Virus record (IMG/VR): IMGVR_UViG_3300042892_002410
Coordinates: 1 to 61,327 of that record
Length of the DNA stretch: 61,327 bases
Strand: one strand, 5' to 3'
DNA from: a virus
The position numbers and the translations under genes are program-made. Under the pieces are notes generated by a model. The model made no database searches, was not told the origin of the DNA, and saw only the letters and a program-made list of their open reading frames with translations. Every line of letters begins with the position of its first letter. Positions within the stretch are counted from its first letter, which is position 1. Below, one piece after another: positions 7,232 to 14,585 of the stretch.

Positions 7232-7699
7232 ATGTCTAACACACTAATCGCAAAACCAGTGGTCAACAATCAATATTGGATCGTCACTGACGGTACACAA
7301 AAAGTGGGCAACGTAATGTCAGATGGTACGGGCTACGATGTGCGAATAGGCAACACTATCAAACATTATAGCAGCACCACTGCCATTGCCACTAAGGAAA
7401 AGATAGAGTTTATCCCCAATGCCAAAGCAGAAACCAAGCCCTTTGTTCCCTCATATGGCGTGTATCCAACTGGACACGCCCGAGTTTACAATTCAGTAGT
7501 AGACATCAAACGTAAAGTACACCTGTTTACCACTGAGCCAAAGAGCAAATGCTTTCATGCAGCTGGTTGGTTTAATATCAAACAGGGCACTGAATTTGTT
7601 ACCCTGCTGGCTCCCAAGTATATCTTTATTCAGCGATATGAAAGCTATGGTCCATATAAAACCCAAGATGAAGCTAAAAATGTGATAAATACACTATGA
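7232..7699 (+). CDS. conserved T4-like phage protein, 155 aa
   Basis: Opens with NNQYWIVTDGTQKVGNV and continues through YGVYPTGHARVYN and KSKCFHAAGWFN, a pattern I recall from uncharacterised proteins of marine and freshwater T4-like phages. Strand-rich and probably a single globular domain. First gene of a four-gene overlapping unit ending at 8589. Confidence 0.75.
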   Translation: MSNTLIAKPVVNNQYWIVTDGTQKVGNVMSDGTGYDVRIGNTIKHYSSTTAIATKEKIEFIPNAKAETKPFVPSYGVYPTGHARVYNSVVDIKRKVHLFTTEPKSKCFHAAGWFNIKQGTEFVTLLAPKYIFIQRYESYGPYKTQDEAKNVINTL

Positions 7700-7896
7700 T
7701 TCATATTAAACGATTTATTGACAAAGTATCCAGTATGGAGGGTCGCCAGGGGCGTGATGTGGTAATGACCAGTTCAGATGCTAGAGCACTGCGTGATGAA
7801 ATCGCCAAATTGATTATTGACCGATATGAACAGGTGCCCACTAATAACTCGCACGATGAAGTTATCAATGTGGAATTGAAAGGTAGCAAGTGGTAA
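7696..7896 (+). CDS. conserved small phage protein, 66 aa
   Basis: ATGA overlap with the previous gene. Predicted two-helix protein (IKRFIDKVSSMEGRQ, SDARALRDEIAKLIIDRYE). Proteins with the same opening and SDAxxLxxEI motif occur in T4-like phages; function unknown. Confidence 0.7.
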   Translation: MIHIKRFIDKVSSMEGRQGRDVVMTSSDARALRDEIAKLIIDRYEQVPTNNSHDEVINVELKGSKW

Positions 7897-7900
7897 CTTA

Positions 7901-8191
7901 ATGAGCAGAACTCAGCCAAAAATATTGTTAGAGATAGTAGATAAAACCACATACAAGAATGATCAGATTGTTGAGGCCGCTGGAATATGGGCAGTTTTCT
8001 TGGATGGTCAACCAATCAATCTAAAAAGTCAACATTATCTAGACAGTGAGAGTGTGCCCAAGTACAAGAAAACCAGTTTTAGCAATCCTGGACATGCACG
8101 TAACTTGTGTAGGAAACTAAACCAACAGTTCAAGACTGATCAATTTAGTGTGGTGTTTATGAATCATGGGACTAAAGTATATCCTGAATGA
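7901..8191 (+). CDS. conserved phage protein, 96 aa
   Basis: Contains QIVEAAGIWAVFLDGQPIN and KYKKTSFSNPGHARNL, distinctive segments I recall from conserved small proteins of T4-like phages. No enzymatic motif. 4-nt gap upstream, 4-nt overlap downstream. Confidence 0.75.
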   Translation: MSRTQPKILLEIVDKTTYKNDQIVEAAGIWAVFLDGQPINLKSQHYLDSESVPKYKKTSFSNPGHARNLCRKLNQQFKTDQFSVVFMNHGTKVYPE

Positions 8192-8589
8192 TCAGAGATT
8201 CAGTAAAATCTAGAATCACACAGGCAGTGCTGGATCAGCTACCAGAACAGAGTCAGCTGGAGTTGAGCATTGCAGCAAAATCATGGTGGGTGAATATCAG
8301 AAACGACGGTGGGTTGAGGTTGACTGAAGTGGGTAAACTTTACTTTTCACTGGCTGAGATAGAATACTTTGACTTGCCATTGGACTACAAAAAAAGCATT
8401 ACTAAAAATCAAACCACTTGGAATGCTTTCCTCATGGAACTGAACCACAAACTGACCTGTCCCTACTACCTGGGAAAAAACATCGCCGGCGGAGCACACA
8501 TCAGACTGTACGACAGCAAAGTGGCCATGATGATATCACTGTATGGTGATGTATATGACTATGTGAAATCTACGAAGCGCAGAAAATAA
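8188..8589 (+). CDS. conserved phage protein, 133 aa
   Basis: Starts in the previous stop. Conserved-looking blocks ELSIAAKSWWVNIRND, GGLRLTEVGKLYF and TCPYYLGKN, ending in a helix with YDSKVAMMISLYGDV. Similar proteins are widespread in T4-like phages without assigned function. A late-type promoter box overlaps its stop. Confidence 0.75.
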   Translation: MIRDSVKSRITQAVLDQLPEQSQLELSIAAKSWWVNIRNDGGLRLTEVGKLYFSLAEIEYFDLPLDYKKSITKNQTTWNAFLMELNHKLTCPYYLGKNIAGGAHIRLYDSKVAMMISLYGDVYDYVKSTKRRK

Positions 8590-8597
8590 CATAAATA
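8590..8597 (+). promoter_or_regulatory. late-type promoter box CATAAATA
   Basis: CATAAATATCT matches the recurrent late motif (T4 late consensus TATAAATA). It lies 23 nt before the 8613 ATG, which has GGAGG in between, so this transcript has a normal leader. Confidence 0.6.
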
Positions 8598-8612
8598 TCT
8601 GTGGAGGACACA

Positions 8613-8783
8613 ATGACTGAAGAAAAGAAAAGTAAGAATCCCTTTATCAACATGGCTGCTGAAGCCAAAGCCAAAAAGACAGCTGGGTTCGCTAACGGTA
8701 GTCAACCAGAGACCAAAGCCCCTAAACCAAACAAGGGATTTGGCGGAAGCTCATTAACACGAAAGGTAGGTAGAGGAAGATGA
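8613..8783 (+). CDS. small basic protein, 56 aa
   Basis: Start set at ATG 8613, 5 nt after GGAGG; an in-frame GTG at 8601 overlaps that site. Lysine/glycine-rich and likely disordered (KSKNPFINMAAEAKAKK, GGSSLTRKVGRGR). The late-type promoter suggests a virion or DNA-binding role, but this is only inference. Confidence 0.6.
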   Translation: MTEEKKSKNPFINMAAEAKAKKTAGFANGSQPETKAPKPNKGFGGSSLTRKVGRGR

Positions 8784-8989
8784 TTAAAAATACACTATGT
8801 GCAGCACTGGCAATTCTTGCAATTCTGGGTGCCACTCATGCAGTCGCGGTAGAAAAGAGTTTGCCGCCAGTAGAAGTGGTAGCCAATGCTCCAGTAACCA
8901 AGGGCAAATTGATGTTGGCTAAAAAGAAAGACCACAGCAAAGATGCAGAGAAGCCAGCTGCAAAAGGCAAAAAAGCTGTAAAAAAGTAA
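8780..8989 (+). CDS. small exported protein, 69 aa
   Basis: ATGA overlap with the previous gene. Clear Sec-type signal peptide (MIKNTLCAALAILAILG, with cleavage likely after ATHAVA), followed by a lysine/alanine-rich mature part. Probably periplasmic and expressed late; no family recognised. Confidence 0.65.
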   Translation: MIKNTLCAALAILAILGATHAVAVEKSLPPVEVVANAPVTKGKLMLAKKKDHSKDAEKPAAKGKKAVKK

Positions 8990-9010
8990 TAGTCTTTACG
9001 TAAAACAGTA

Positions 9011-9051
9011 GTATAAATACAATTACAGTTATGAGGTTCTGCAAAAACCTC
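9011..9051 (+). promoter_or_regulatory. late-type promoter box and leader hairpin
   Basis: GTATAAATAC at 9011-9020 is a perfect TATAAATA late box. 15 nt downstream the transcript can form GAGGTT / AACCTC (9033-9038, 9046-9051, 7-nt loop), ahead of AGAGGAC and the ATG at 9074. Confidence 0.6.
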
Positions 9052-9073
9052 AACCACACACACAGAGGACACG

Positions 9074-9229
9074 ATGGTAACACTATTCAACCGAATTATC
9101 GGCTGGTTTACGCCTACCCAACAGAGCGAACTAGAACGATACATACAGGCAAGACCTCCGCAAACAGCCGGAGACCTGGACAAACTCATACAAGAATTCA
9201 GTTATAAAAAGCAACAGGGTTGGTTATGA
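9074..9229 (+). CDS. small DUF3563-like protein, 51 aa
   Basis: Begins MVTLFNRIIGWF and contains ERYIQARPPQTAGDLDKLIQ, resembling the small DUF3563-type proteins common in proteobacteria and their phages. AGAGGAC lies upstream. The stop overlaps the next ATG (ATGA). Function unknown. Confidence 0.6.
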   Translation: MVTLFNRIIGWFTPTQQSELERYIQARPPQTAGDLDKLIQEFSYKKQQGWL

Positions 9230-9303
9230 ACCAATGGCAACCCATGACTGACGAGGATGTGGAGTGGGTAAACAATCCCACAAAACTTCCCCAAAGTGCT
9301 TGA
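9226..9303 (+). CDS. very small protein, 25 aa
   Basis: Starts in the ATGA of the previous stop and reads MNQWQPMTDEDVEWVNNPTK, then LPQSA. The overlap and coding-like content (acidic, W-rich) support a real gene. Its stop is embedded in the next promoter's TTGATA. Confidence 0.5.
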   Translation: MNQWQPMTDEDVEWVNNPTKLPQSA

Positions 9304-9328
9304 TATATATTATTCATTAATATATAAT
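9300..9328 (+). promoter_or_regulatory. sigma70 promoter
   Basis: TTGATA 9300-9305 overlapping the previous stop codon, 17-bp spacer, TATAAT 9323-9328. Drives the 9391 gene. Confidence 0.75.
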
Positions 9329-9390
9329 CAGTACAGTGCTGAACCAGAAGTAAGCACACCACACACAGACATTCACACAAGGAGATTATA

Positions 9391-9696
9391 ATGTCATTTG
9401 ATACACCTAAATTACCAGAAGTAAAATTCAACAAAAACGGATACGAGATCCGCACAGATATCTTGGCTATGGCCAAGGACATGGTCCAATCAGAACACAG
9501 TACCAAGTTTGCTGGTTGGGAAATGACAGCAGTAAAAGACGAAAAGACTGGTCAGATCGTTACCACAGTTGGTATGCCTGAGTTCCCAGGACTTGATAAA
9601 GTGCTTGAAGCCGCTGAAAAGATGTATGCATTTGTCAACAGTGGCTCCCTTGCAGGAGTTGCTAAAACAGCAGCAAAAGCCAAGAAAGCTGATTAA
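9391..9696 (+). CDS. conserved phage protein, 101 aa
   Basis: AAGGAGAT ribosome-binding site. Opens PKLPEVKFNKNGYEIRTDIL, a sequence I recall from abundant conserved proteins of T4-like phages of unknown role. Globular alpha/beta N-terminus, then an alanine/lysine-rich C-terminal helix. It has its own promoter and a very strong terminator, so it is a monocistronic, probably highly expressed gene. Confidence 0.75.
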   Translation: MSFDTPKLPEVKFNKNGYEIRTDILAMAKDMVQSEHSTKFAGWEMTAVKDEKTGQIVTTVGMPEFPGLDKVLEAAEKMYAFVNSGSLAGVAKTAAKAKKAD

Positions 9697-9710
9697 CAAA
9701 TTAGCAACAA

Positions 9711-9737
9711 AAAGCCCCTTAATTGGGGCTTTTTTTT
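9711..9737 (+). terminator. strong intrinsic terminator
   Basis: AAAGCCCC (9711-9718), loop TTAATT, GGGGCTTT (9725-9732), T run to 9737. The next promoter's -35 starts 3 nt later. Confidence 0.95.
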
Positions 9738-9739
9738 GG

Positions 9740-9780
9740 TTGACAGTAATTCCCGTTGGGTGTATAATGTACACATACAC
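9740..9780 (+). promoter_or_regulatory. class I early promoter with dyad
   Basis: TTGACA 9740-9745, 17-bp spacer, TATAAT 9763-9768, GTGTA-TAATG-TACAC at 9760-9774 and ATACAC at 9775-9780. Drives the STRSAIA gene at 9800. Confidence 0.9.
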
Positions 9781-9799
9781 TAGAGAAAAGGAAAAGAAA

Positions 9800-10222
9800 A
9801 TGTCAACTCGTTCAGCTATCGCAGTCACTCACAACAATGTTATCAAGGGCGCTTATTGCCACTATGATGGTTACCCTGACTATGTGGGTCGTTGTTTAGT
9901 AGACAACTATAATTTTGAGCAAGCAGTACAACTTGTGGCTCATGGTGACATGAGTTCATTGGGCAAACGTGTAGTGCCTCTGGGCGGTCATTCATTCACT
10001 ACTCCTGAAAAGGACACCACAGTGTTCTATGGTCGTGATCGCGGTGAGCGTGACATTGATTGGATGCAATTTGATATTGCTGAAGATTTTATGGCGCACT
10101 ATGAAAGTCTTGGTTGCGAGTTCTTTTACATTTTGGGAACCGATGGTGCTTGGTATGTTAAGGACCTGTCGGGTGCAGACTGGAAGAAGGTATCGGAAGT
10201 ACTAGAATCTGTTGCTGCATAA
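9800..10222 (+). CDS. STRSAIA-family conserved protein, 140 aa (copy 1)
   Basis: Start at ATG 9800 after AAAGGAAAAG; the frame is open further upstream across the terminator, which cannot be coding. MSTRSAIAVTHNNVIKGAYC, H-Y-D-G-Y-P, GDMSSLGKRVVPLGGH and VFYGRDRGE are shared with the paralogue at 11789. The family is common in phages and has no firm biochemical role that I know. Class I promoter. Confidence 0.8.
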   Translation: MSTRSAIAVTHNNVIKGAYCHYDGYPDYVGRCLVDNYNFEQAVQLVAHGDMSSLGKRVVPLGGHSFTTPEKDTTVFYGRDRGERDIDWMQFDIAEDFMAHYESLGCEFFYILGTDGAWYVKDLSGADWKKVSEVLESVAA

Positions 10223-10236
10223 CAACACTTTTTTGG

Positions 10237-10265
10237 TTGACAGTAAATCCAATCGGTGCTATAAT
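10237..10265 (+). promoter_or_regulatory. class II sigma70 promoter
   Basis: TTGACA 10237-10242, 17-bp spacer, TATAAT 10260-10265. The -10 region reads CTATAATATGGGTATAG, an inverted repeat CTATA-N7-TATAG that is repeated exactly at the minus-strand promoter 45435-45463. Confidence 0.85.
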
Positions 10266-10294
10266 ATGGGTATAGTGAATAACAAGGAGAAAAT

Positions 10295-10540
10295 ATGAGT
10301 TGGATGGGATTAGTTCGTGCGTATGCAGAAGATCATGCTACTGCTAAAGTTTACGGCCGCGCTCCGCGTCGCCAAAGTTATGCACAAGATGCACAATTTT
10401 ACAACAAAGGTCATGTAGCATTGCGTAATGCTATGGAGAAATTGATGCCTGAATATATTGCAAAAATGCAAACAGAAAAAGTTGCTAAGATGATAGCCGA
10501 CTTGGAACGCCAAGGTTATGCAGTAACTAAAAACGGTTGA
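10295..10540 (+). CDS. small hypothetical protein, 81 aa
   Basis: AAGGAG upstream. Helical, basic protein (GLVRAYAEDHATAKVYGR, KLMPEYIAKMQTEKVAKMI). No family recognised. The next promoter's -35 overlaps its stop codon. Confidence 0.7.
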   Translation: MSWMGLVRAYAEDHATAKVYGRAPRRQSYAQDAQFYNKGHVALRNAMEKLMPEYIAKMQTEKVAKMIADLERQGYAVTKNG

Positions 10541-10577
10541 CATTAAATCCGTTTGGGTGTATAATGTACACATACAC
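10537..10577 (+). promoter_or_regulatory. class I early promoter with dyad
   Basis: TTGACA 10537-10542, 17-bp spacer, TATAAT 10560-10565, dyad GTGTA-TAATG-TACAC from 10557, ATACAC at 10572-10577. Drives 10598 and probably the small genes to 11741. Confidence 0.9.
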
Positions 10578-10597
10578 TGAAAAACAAGGAGCACAAC

Positions 10598-10801
10598 ATG
10601 ACATGGAATCTTGAGGGTTTGCGTATTGCAGCAACATATTTAGAAGAATTTCCCATTTTAGGTGTTGTTGAACTCAGTCGGGTTACATATGGCGGGCGTG
10701 TTAATCACACCGTTGTGTTGGATCATCCTATTGCTGTTTATGGTGCCTTACGTGATCGTGTTATAATTGAACATACCCTAGTTGAACAAGTGATGCAATA
10801 A
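10598..10801 (+). CDS. small hypothetical protein, 67 aa
   Basis: CAAGGAG before the ATG. Strand-rich middle (FPILGVVELSRVTYGGR, NHTVVLDHPIAVY). First gene of a cluster of five tiny genes sharing one promoter. Not recognised. Confidence 0.7.
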   Translation: MTWNLEGLRIAATYLEEFPILGVVELSRVTYGGRVNHTVVLDHPIAVYGALRDRVIIEHTLVEQVMQ

Positions 10802-10814
10802 CAAGGAGCAGCAA

Positions 10815-10892
10815 ATGAACGGTTACTGGATTTTTGATGAGTACGAAGATGACTGGGTTTATGTTCCATCGGCTGAAGAACTTGCTGAATAA
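10815..10892 (+). CDS. very small acidic protein, 25 aa
   Basis: CAAGGAG sits 7 nt before the ATG. Reads MNGYWIFDEYEDDWVYVP, then SAEELAE, and is followed by another CAAGGAG for the next gene. The ribosome-binding sites at both ends are the main support. Confidence 0.55.
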   Translation: MNGYWIFDEYEDDWVYVPSAEELAE

Positions 10893-10905
10893 CAAGGAGA
10901 TGACA

Positions 10906-11181
10906 ATGACTACAATCAATGAAATCAATCAAGCAATTATGTCCGGTCAATTTTGTAATGACCAACTCAATGGTATTGCAATGTCAATCAAGTATGCCCG
11001 CATTCAGTTGACCAAACAAGCTCGCCGCAGTTTAACAATTGGTGCTCAGGTCCGTTTCATCAACAGTCGCACCGGTGGTTATACAGTGGGCACTGTTAAA
11101 GAAATCAAAATTAAGAATGTTATTGTTAATGTAGGATTGACGAACTGGCGTGTTCCAGCTAACATGTTGGAGGCAGTATAA
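10906..11181 (+). CDS. conserved phage protein, KOW/SH3-like, 91 aa
   Basis: Start at 10906 after CAAGGAGATGAC. N-terminal helices (INEINQAIMSGQFCNDQLNG) precede a small barrel-like segment: SLTIGAQVRF, GGYTVGTVKEIKIKNVIV, NWRVPANML. The same layout is common in T4-like phages. Barrel-type nucleic acid binding is plausible but unproven. Confidence 0.75.
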   Translation: MTTINEINQAIMSGQFCNDQLNGIAMSIKYARIQLTKQARRSLTIGAQVRFINSRTGGYTVGTVKEIKIKNVIVNVGLTNWRVPANMLEAV

Positions 11182-11363
11182 TGACTAAATTAGAACAATT
11201 GGCAAACGAAATTGCATTTCTCAACAACACCAGTATTTCTCAATTGGCAGCAATTCTGGTATATGATTACCCCACAAGGGCAGATGTACTAGAGACTTCA
11301 ATTGGTAATACTTTTCAAGACAAGTGCAATGCAACAATTAACTCAGATGAGGAACTGGCATAA
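11181..11363 (+). CDS. small helical protein, 60 aa
   Basis: TAATG overlap with the previous gene, ribosome-binding site GGAGG inside it. Acidic, helical (LEQLANEIAFLNNTSISQLA). Next gene also starts by TAATG. Confidence 0.65.
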   Translation: MTKLEQLANEIAFLNNTSISQLAAILVYDYPTRADVLETSIGNTFQDKCNATINSDEELA

Positions 11364-11515
11364 TGGATAACTTCTTGATTGAAATTGTATACGTGGCAAT
11401 GAATGGTGCATACATGGCCTGTTATGCAGATGGGCAAACGGTTTTGCTGGGTGCCAACACTTACCATGATGCAGTATTGGAAGCTGATACGCTGAGTCCA
11501 TCGGCCTATGCCTAA
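11363..11515 (+). CDS. small protein, 50 aa
   Basis: TAATG overlap start after GAGGAAC. MDNFLIEIVYVAMNGAYMAC then YADGQTVLLGANTYHDAV: two strands and a helix, no clear membrane span. The stop overlaps the next gene by 8 nt. Confidence 0.6.
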   Translation: MDNFLIEIVYVAMNGAYMACYADGQTVLLGANTYHDAVLEADTLSPSAYA

Positions 11516-11741
11516 GATTAAACAGTCAACAGCCGGTGCCTGCAAAACGCCACTTGGTGACAAACAGGCGTTTGCAGCAGCGGGACCAAATGGTCCACCA
11601 ATGACAAGGTTTGTATGTGCTGTGTGCGACACCAAATATTTTGACATGGGTGCTTACTTTTATGACAAGCCCAGTGTCAAGTGCATGTGGTGCGTAAAGT
11701 TTGCAAAAAAGAAACAGCCACAAACGGTTGACAGTAATTGA
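11508..11741 (+). CDS. zinc-ribbon-like protein, 77 aa
   Basis: CAVC (about residues 37-40) and CMWC (about 59-62) form a CxxC...CxxC zinc ribbon, followed by a Lys-rich tail. Probably a small nucleic-acid or protein-binding factor. The next promoter's -35 lies within its last codons. Confidence 0.65.
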   Translation: MPKIKQSTAGACKTPLGDKQAFAAAGPNGPPMTRFVCAVCDTKYFDMGAYFYDKPSVKCMWCVKFAKKKQPQTVDSN

Positions 11742-11768
11742 ATTTGGGTGTATAATACACACATACAC
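11728..11768 (+). promoter_or_regulatory. class I early promoter with dyad variant
   Basis: TTGACA 11728-11733, 17-bp spacer, TATAAT 11751-11756. The dyad is GTGTAT-A-ATACAC (11748-11760), with ATACAC repeated at 11763-11768. Drives the second STRSAIA gene. Confidence 0.9.
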
Positions 11769-11788
11769 TGAAAAACAAGGAGACGCAA

Positions 11789-12208
11789 ATGAGTACTCGT
11801 TCAGCTATCGCAATTGAATACGAAGGTGTAATCAAAGCAGTATCTTGCCACTGGGATGGTTATTTAGAACACAATGGCAAGATACTCAATGAATCTTATC
11901 AAGACACTGTTAAAATTGCACAGTTGATCAAACTGGGCAATATCAGTTCGCTGGGCAAAAACATAGTGCCAGTGGGTGACCATACGCATACTACCCCTGA
12001 AAAGGGTTGTACTGTGTTTTATGGTCGTGATCGTGGCGAAGATGACAACGAGTTTGCAGTGTTCACCAGTCGTGATGATTTTATCAATGGCATAGATGGC
12101 GAGTTCTTTTATTTGTACACTGGTGGCCAGTGGTTAGTGTCTGAGGGCAAGTACTGGAAAGTGCTCAAGGATGAAATTGAATCTATGATTGAGGATGATG
12201 CACAATGA
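11789..12208 (+). CDS. STRSAIA-family conserved protein, 139 aa (copy 2)
   Basis: Paralogue of the 9800 gene: MSTRSAIAIEYEGVIKAVSC, H-W-D-G-Y, GNISSLGKNIVPVGDH and VFYGRDRGE align without gaps in the core, while the C-terminal third differs. Both copies have a class I promoter, so they are probably expressed together. AAGGAGACG precedes the ATG. Confidence 0.8.
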   Translation: MSTRSAIAIEYEGVIKAVSCHWDGYLEHNGKILNESYQDTVKIAQLIKLGNISSLGKNIVPVGDHTHTTPEKGCTVFYGRDRGEDDNEFAVFTSRDDFINGIDGEFFYLYTGGQWLVSEGKYWKVLKDEIESMIEDDAQ

Positions 12209-12429
12209 CCGAACAAGATAAAGAAAATCTACGATTTTTATTAGAGTCAACTCCTGAGATTATCCATGCTTGGTTTCAAGATCAAACAGACGATAATATC
12301 AGATACGCAATGGAGTTGTTGGAAGTGATGAGCGAAGAATTGCGTTTGGAAGGTGCAGAAATCAATATAGCAAAAATGAACGCATACCCAGAAGCCATGA
12401 AAGTGTTGGCACAGATAATGAAACGCTAA
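12205..12429 (+). CDS. small acidic helical protein, 74 aa
   Basis: ATGA overlap with the previous gene. Almost entirely charged helix (TEQDKENLRFLLESTPEI, YAMELLEVMSEELRLEGAEI). No family recognised. Confidence 0.65.
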   Translation: MTEQDKENLRFLLESTPEIIHAWFQDQTDDNIRYAMELLEVMSEELRLEGAEINIAKMNAYPEAMKVLAQIMKR

Positions 12430-12441
12430 TAGGAAATCAAC

Positions 12442-12573
12442 ATGAAAAACTTTGTTTTTGGAACTGTATTTGGTATTGTAGTAGCAACAATTGGATTCAC
12501 TGGTGTAGCACGTATGCTAGACAAAGCAGTGGACGTTACTAAAACACAGGCTATTAAAGCCAGTCAGGAGTAA
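12442..12573 (+). CDS. small membrane protein, 43 aa
   Basis: AGGAAATC before the ATG. One membrane span (FVFGTVFGIVVATIGFTGVA) followed by a short charged helix. Short phage proteins of this design are common; the role is unknown. Confidence 0.6.
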   Translation: MKNFVFGTVFGIVVATIGFTGVARMLDKAVDVTKTQAIKASQE

Positions 12574-12575
12574 TC

Positions 12576-12929
12576 ATGGGACTAGATATGTGGGCATTTG
12601 CCACTGTGAACGCAGAGGCTGACGATAGAAATTCATCCAGTGAAATTGCTTACTGGCGCAAGCATCCCAATCTGCATGGTTGGATGAAGCAGCTTTGGGA
12701 ATCAAAAGGCAATAGCGGTGACTTTAATGGTGATGATCTAGAATTGACCTGGGACGATATTACTGATTTGGAAAATGCTATCATTCATGGTGAATTACCT
12801 GACACCAATGGATTCTTTTTTGGTAATAACAGTGATGACCATTACCGTGACAGGGATTTGGAGTTCATCACTGAGGCTCGTACCCAAATCTTTTTGGGAT
12901 TTAAGGTAATCTACAGCAGTTCATGGTAA
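12576..12929 (+). CDS. conserved phage protein, 117 aa
   Basis: Opens MGLDMWAFA and contains IAYWRKHPNLHGWMKQLW and PDTNGFFFGNNSDDHYRD, diagnostic for a family found in many phages and some bacteria, function unknown to me. AGGAG lies 5 nt before the ATG. End of the operon begun at 11789. Confidence 0.75.
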   Translation: MGLDMWAFATVNAEADDRNSSSEIAYWRKHPNLHGWMKQLWESKGNSGDFNGDDLELTWDDITDLENAIIHGELPDTNGFFFGNNSDDHYRDRDLEFITEARTQIFLGFKVIYSSSW

Positions 12930-12941
12930 CGCCCAAAACTA

Positions 12942-12971
12942 TTGCGCAACGCATGCATAGTATGAGATAAT
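12942..12971 (+). promoter_or_regulatory. possible promoter of the ligase gene
   Basis: TTGCGC 12942-12947, 18-bp spacer, GATAAT 12966-12971. Weaker than the other early promoters, but this 76-nt gap holds nothing else. Confidence 0.4.
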
Positions 12972-13005
12972 ACCATACTATAAAAAATAATTGAGGAGAG
13001 CAAGG

Positions 13006-14340
13006 ATGTCAGCTAGTTGGGTAACTAAATTAAACGAATCAGACAGCAGACTTCACAAGGAAGATGTGGTTCGCCAAGCCTTGGAAGCTGCAGTGTTGGG
13101 CAGCACCAATGCTATCAATTTTTTATCATTCACTAAAGCATGTTACAACCCCTACGTGGTTTTTGGTGTAAAACAGATTCCGGAAACAGTGGGTATCACT
13201 GGTGCAGAGAATCCCTGGGATGAATTCAACGATCTAATGGTACAACTGTCCACCCGCTGCCTGACTGGTCATGCTGCACGTGATGCCATTGTTGCCATGA
13301 GTGAACGGTTTGACAGTGAAGAATGGAATCTATTCTTAAAGCCTGTGCTGGCACGTGACCTTCGTGCGGGTATCAGTGACAAAACAATTAACAAAGTATG
13401 TAAGAAAACAGATTACGAAGTGCCCATCTTTGCCTGCCAACTGGCAACCAATTGCGAAGGCAGACCAGAGATGAAGGGACAGAAACGATTGGAGCCCAAG
13501 CTGGATGGTGTCAGAGTACTGGTGCTGTGTTCAGATTTTGATTCTGATTATCCATTTGTACAGTGTTACAGCCGCAATGGCAAAGTGTTTGAGAACTTCA
13601 CTCACATTGAAGAACAAATCAAATCCAAATTAACTAAGTTAATTGCCGCCGGACGCCAGCATCTGGTGGCTGGGTTTGTGCTAGATGGTGAGGTAATTGG
13701 CAACAGTTTCCAAGAACTCATGCGGCAAGCTCGGCGTAAGTCAGATACACAGGCCGATGACAGCGTGTTCAATATCTTTGACGTTATTCCAATCGTTGAT
13801 TTCAATCGTGGTTATTGGAATGCTCAACTGCACAAGCGCATTGATATCCTAGAAAAGATGCGTCCTGTCATTGATAGTATGCCCAACGTAGAACTGCTGC
13901 CTCACTTGATGGTTGATTTGGATTTTGCTGAGGGCAAAGATCAACTTGAGCGTTATGCCAAAGACAATGTAAATGCAGGCTTTGAAGGCATCATGATCAA
14001 AGATATTGATGCACCCTATGTGTGCAAACGCAGTACTGACTGGTTGAAATGGAAACCCACTATCACAGTTGACCTCTCCATCATTGGCGTAGACGAAGGC
14101 ACTGGACGCAATCTGGGTCGCCTGGGTGCATTGTTATGTGAGGGTACGGATGATGGTAAACACATCACAGTCAATGTGGGCAGTGGCTTCAGTGATGAGG
14201 ACCGCACTGAATACTGGACCAACAGCAATGTGATAATTGGTCGTACCGCAGAAGTCATGTGCGATGCCATAACACAGAATCAGGATGGCACATACAGTTT
14301 GCGTTTCCCTCGCTTTATCAGATTTAGAGATGACAAATGA
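13006..14340 (+). CDS. ATP-dependent DNA ligase, 444 aa
   Basis: Seals nicks in replication and repair. Motif I KLDG with nucleotidyl-lysine K165 (RLEPKLDGVRVL), later motifs DGEVIG, EGIMIKD and WLKWKP, and a C-terminal OB-fold region (LSIIGVDEGTGRNLGRLG). Length is close to T4 ligase. Start chosen at ATG 13006, directly after GAGGAGAGCAAGG; a TTG at 12991 would bury that site. Complements the exonuclease at 2436 for Okazaki fragment maturation and UvdE for repair. Confidence 0.92.
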   Translation: MSASWVTKLNESDSRLHKEDVVRQALEAAVLGSTNAINFLSFTKACYNPYVVFGVKQIPETVGITGAENPWDEFNDLMVQLSTRCLTGHAARDAIVAMSERFDSEEWNLFLKPVLARDLRAGISDKTINKVCKKTDYEVPIFACQLATNCEGRPEMKGQKRLEPKLDGVRVLVLCSDFDSDYPFVQCYSRNGKVFENFTHIEEQIKSKLTKLIAAGRQHLVAGFVLDGEVIGNSFQELMRQARRKSDTQADDSVFNIFDVIPIVDFNRGYWNAQLHKRIDILEKMRPVIDSMPNVELLPHLMVDLDFAEGKDQLERYAKDNVNAGFEGIMIKDIDAPYVCKRSTDWLKWKPTITVDLSIIGVDEGTGRNLGRLGALLCEGTDDGKHITVNVGSGFSDEDRTEYWTNSNVIIGRTAEVMCDAITQNQDGTYSLRFPRFIRFRDDK

Positions 14341-14585
14341 TCAATCAACTTAATGAACCAACAGAATATTTTTTAGTACGAGAGCGTGATCACCTAACTG
14401 ACCTGCGCCGCATCAGCGTACATCGTAGAGTGGGCAGTGGCAGTGGATTCAATCTAGTGAACTACTTGCAAGTACCCACCGGGCAACAGGGCATGGATAG
14501 ATATGTACACAAAGATGACTATGTGGAATATTGCACTCGCATGGGATTCAAAACACAAATAACACTACAGGAGGCAGCACAGTGA
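14337..14585 (+). CDS. small hypothetical protein, 82 aa
   Basis: ATGA overlap with ligase. Basic centre (LRRISVHRRVGSGSGF) and acidic end. Contains CAGGAGG near its 3' end, which serves the next gene. Not recognised. Confidence 0.65.
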   Translation: MINQLNEPTEYFLVRERDHLTDLRRISVHRRVGSGSGFNLVNYLQVPTGQQGMDRYVHKDDYVEYCTRMGFKTQITLQEAAQ

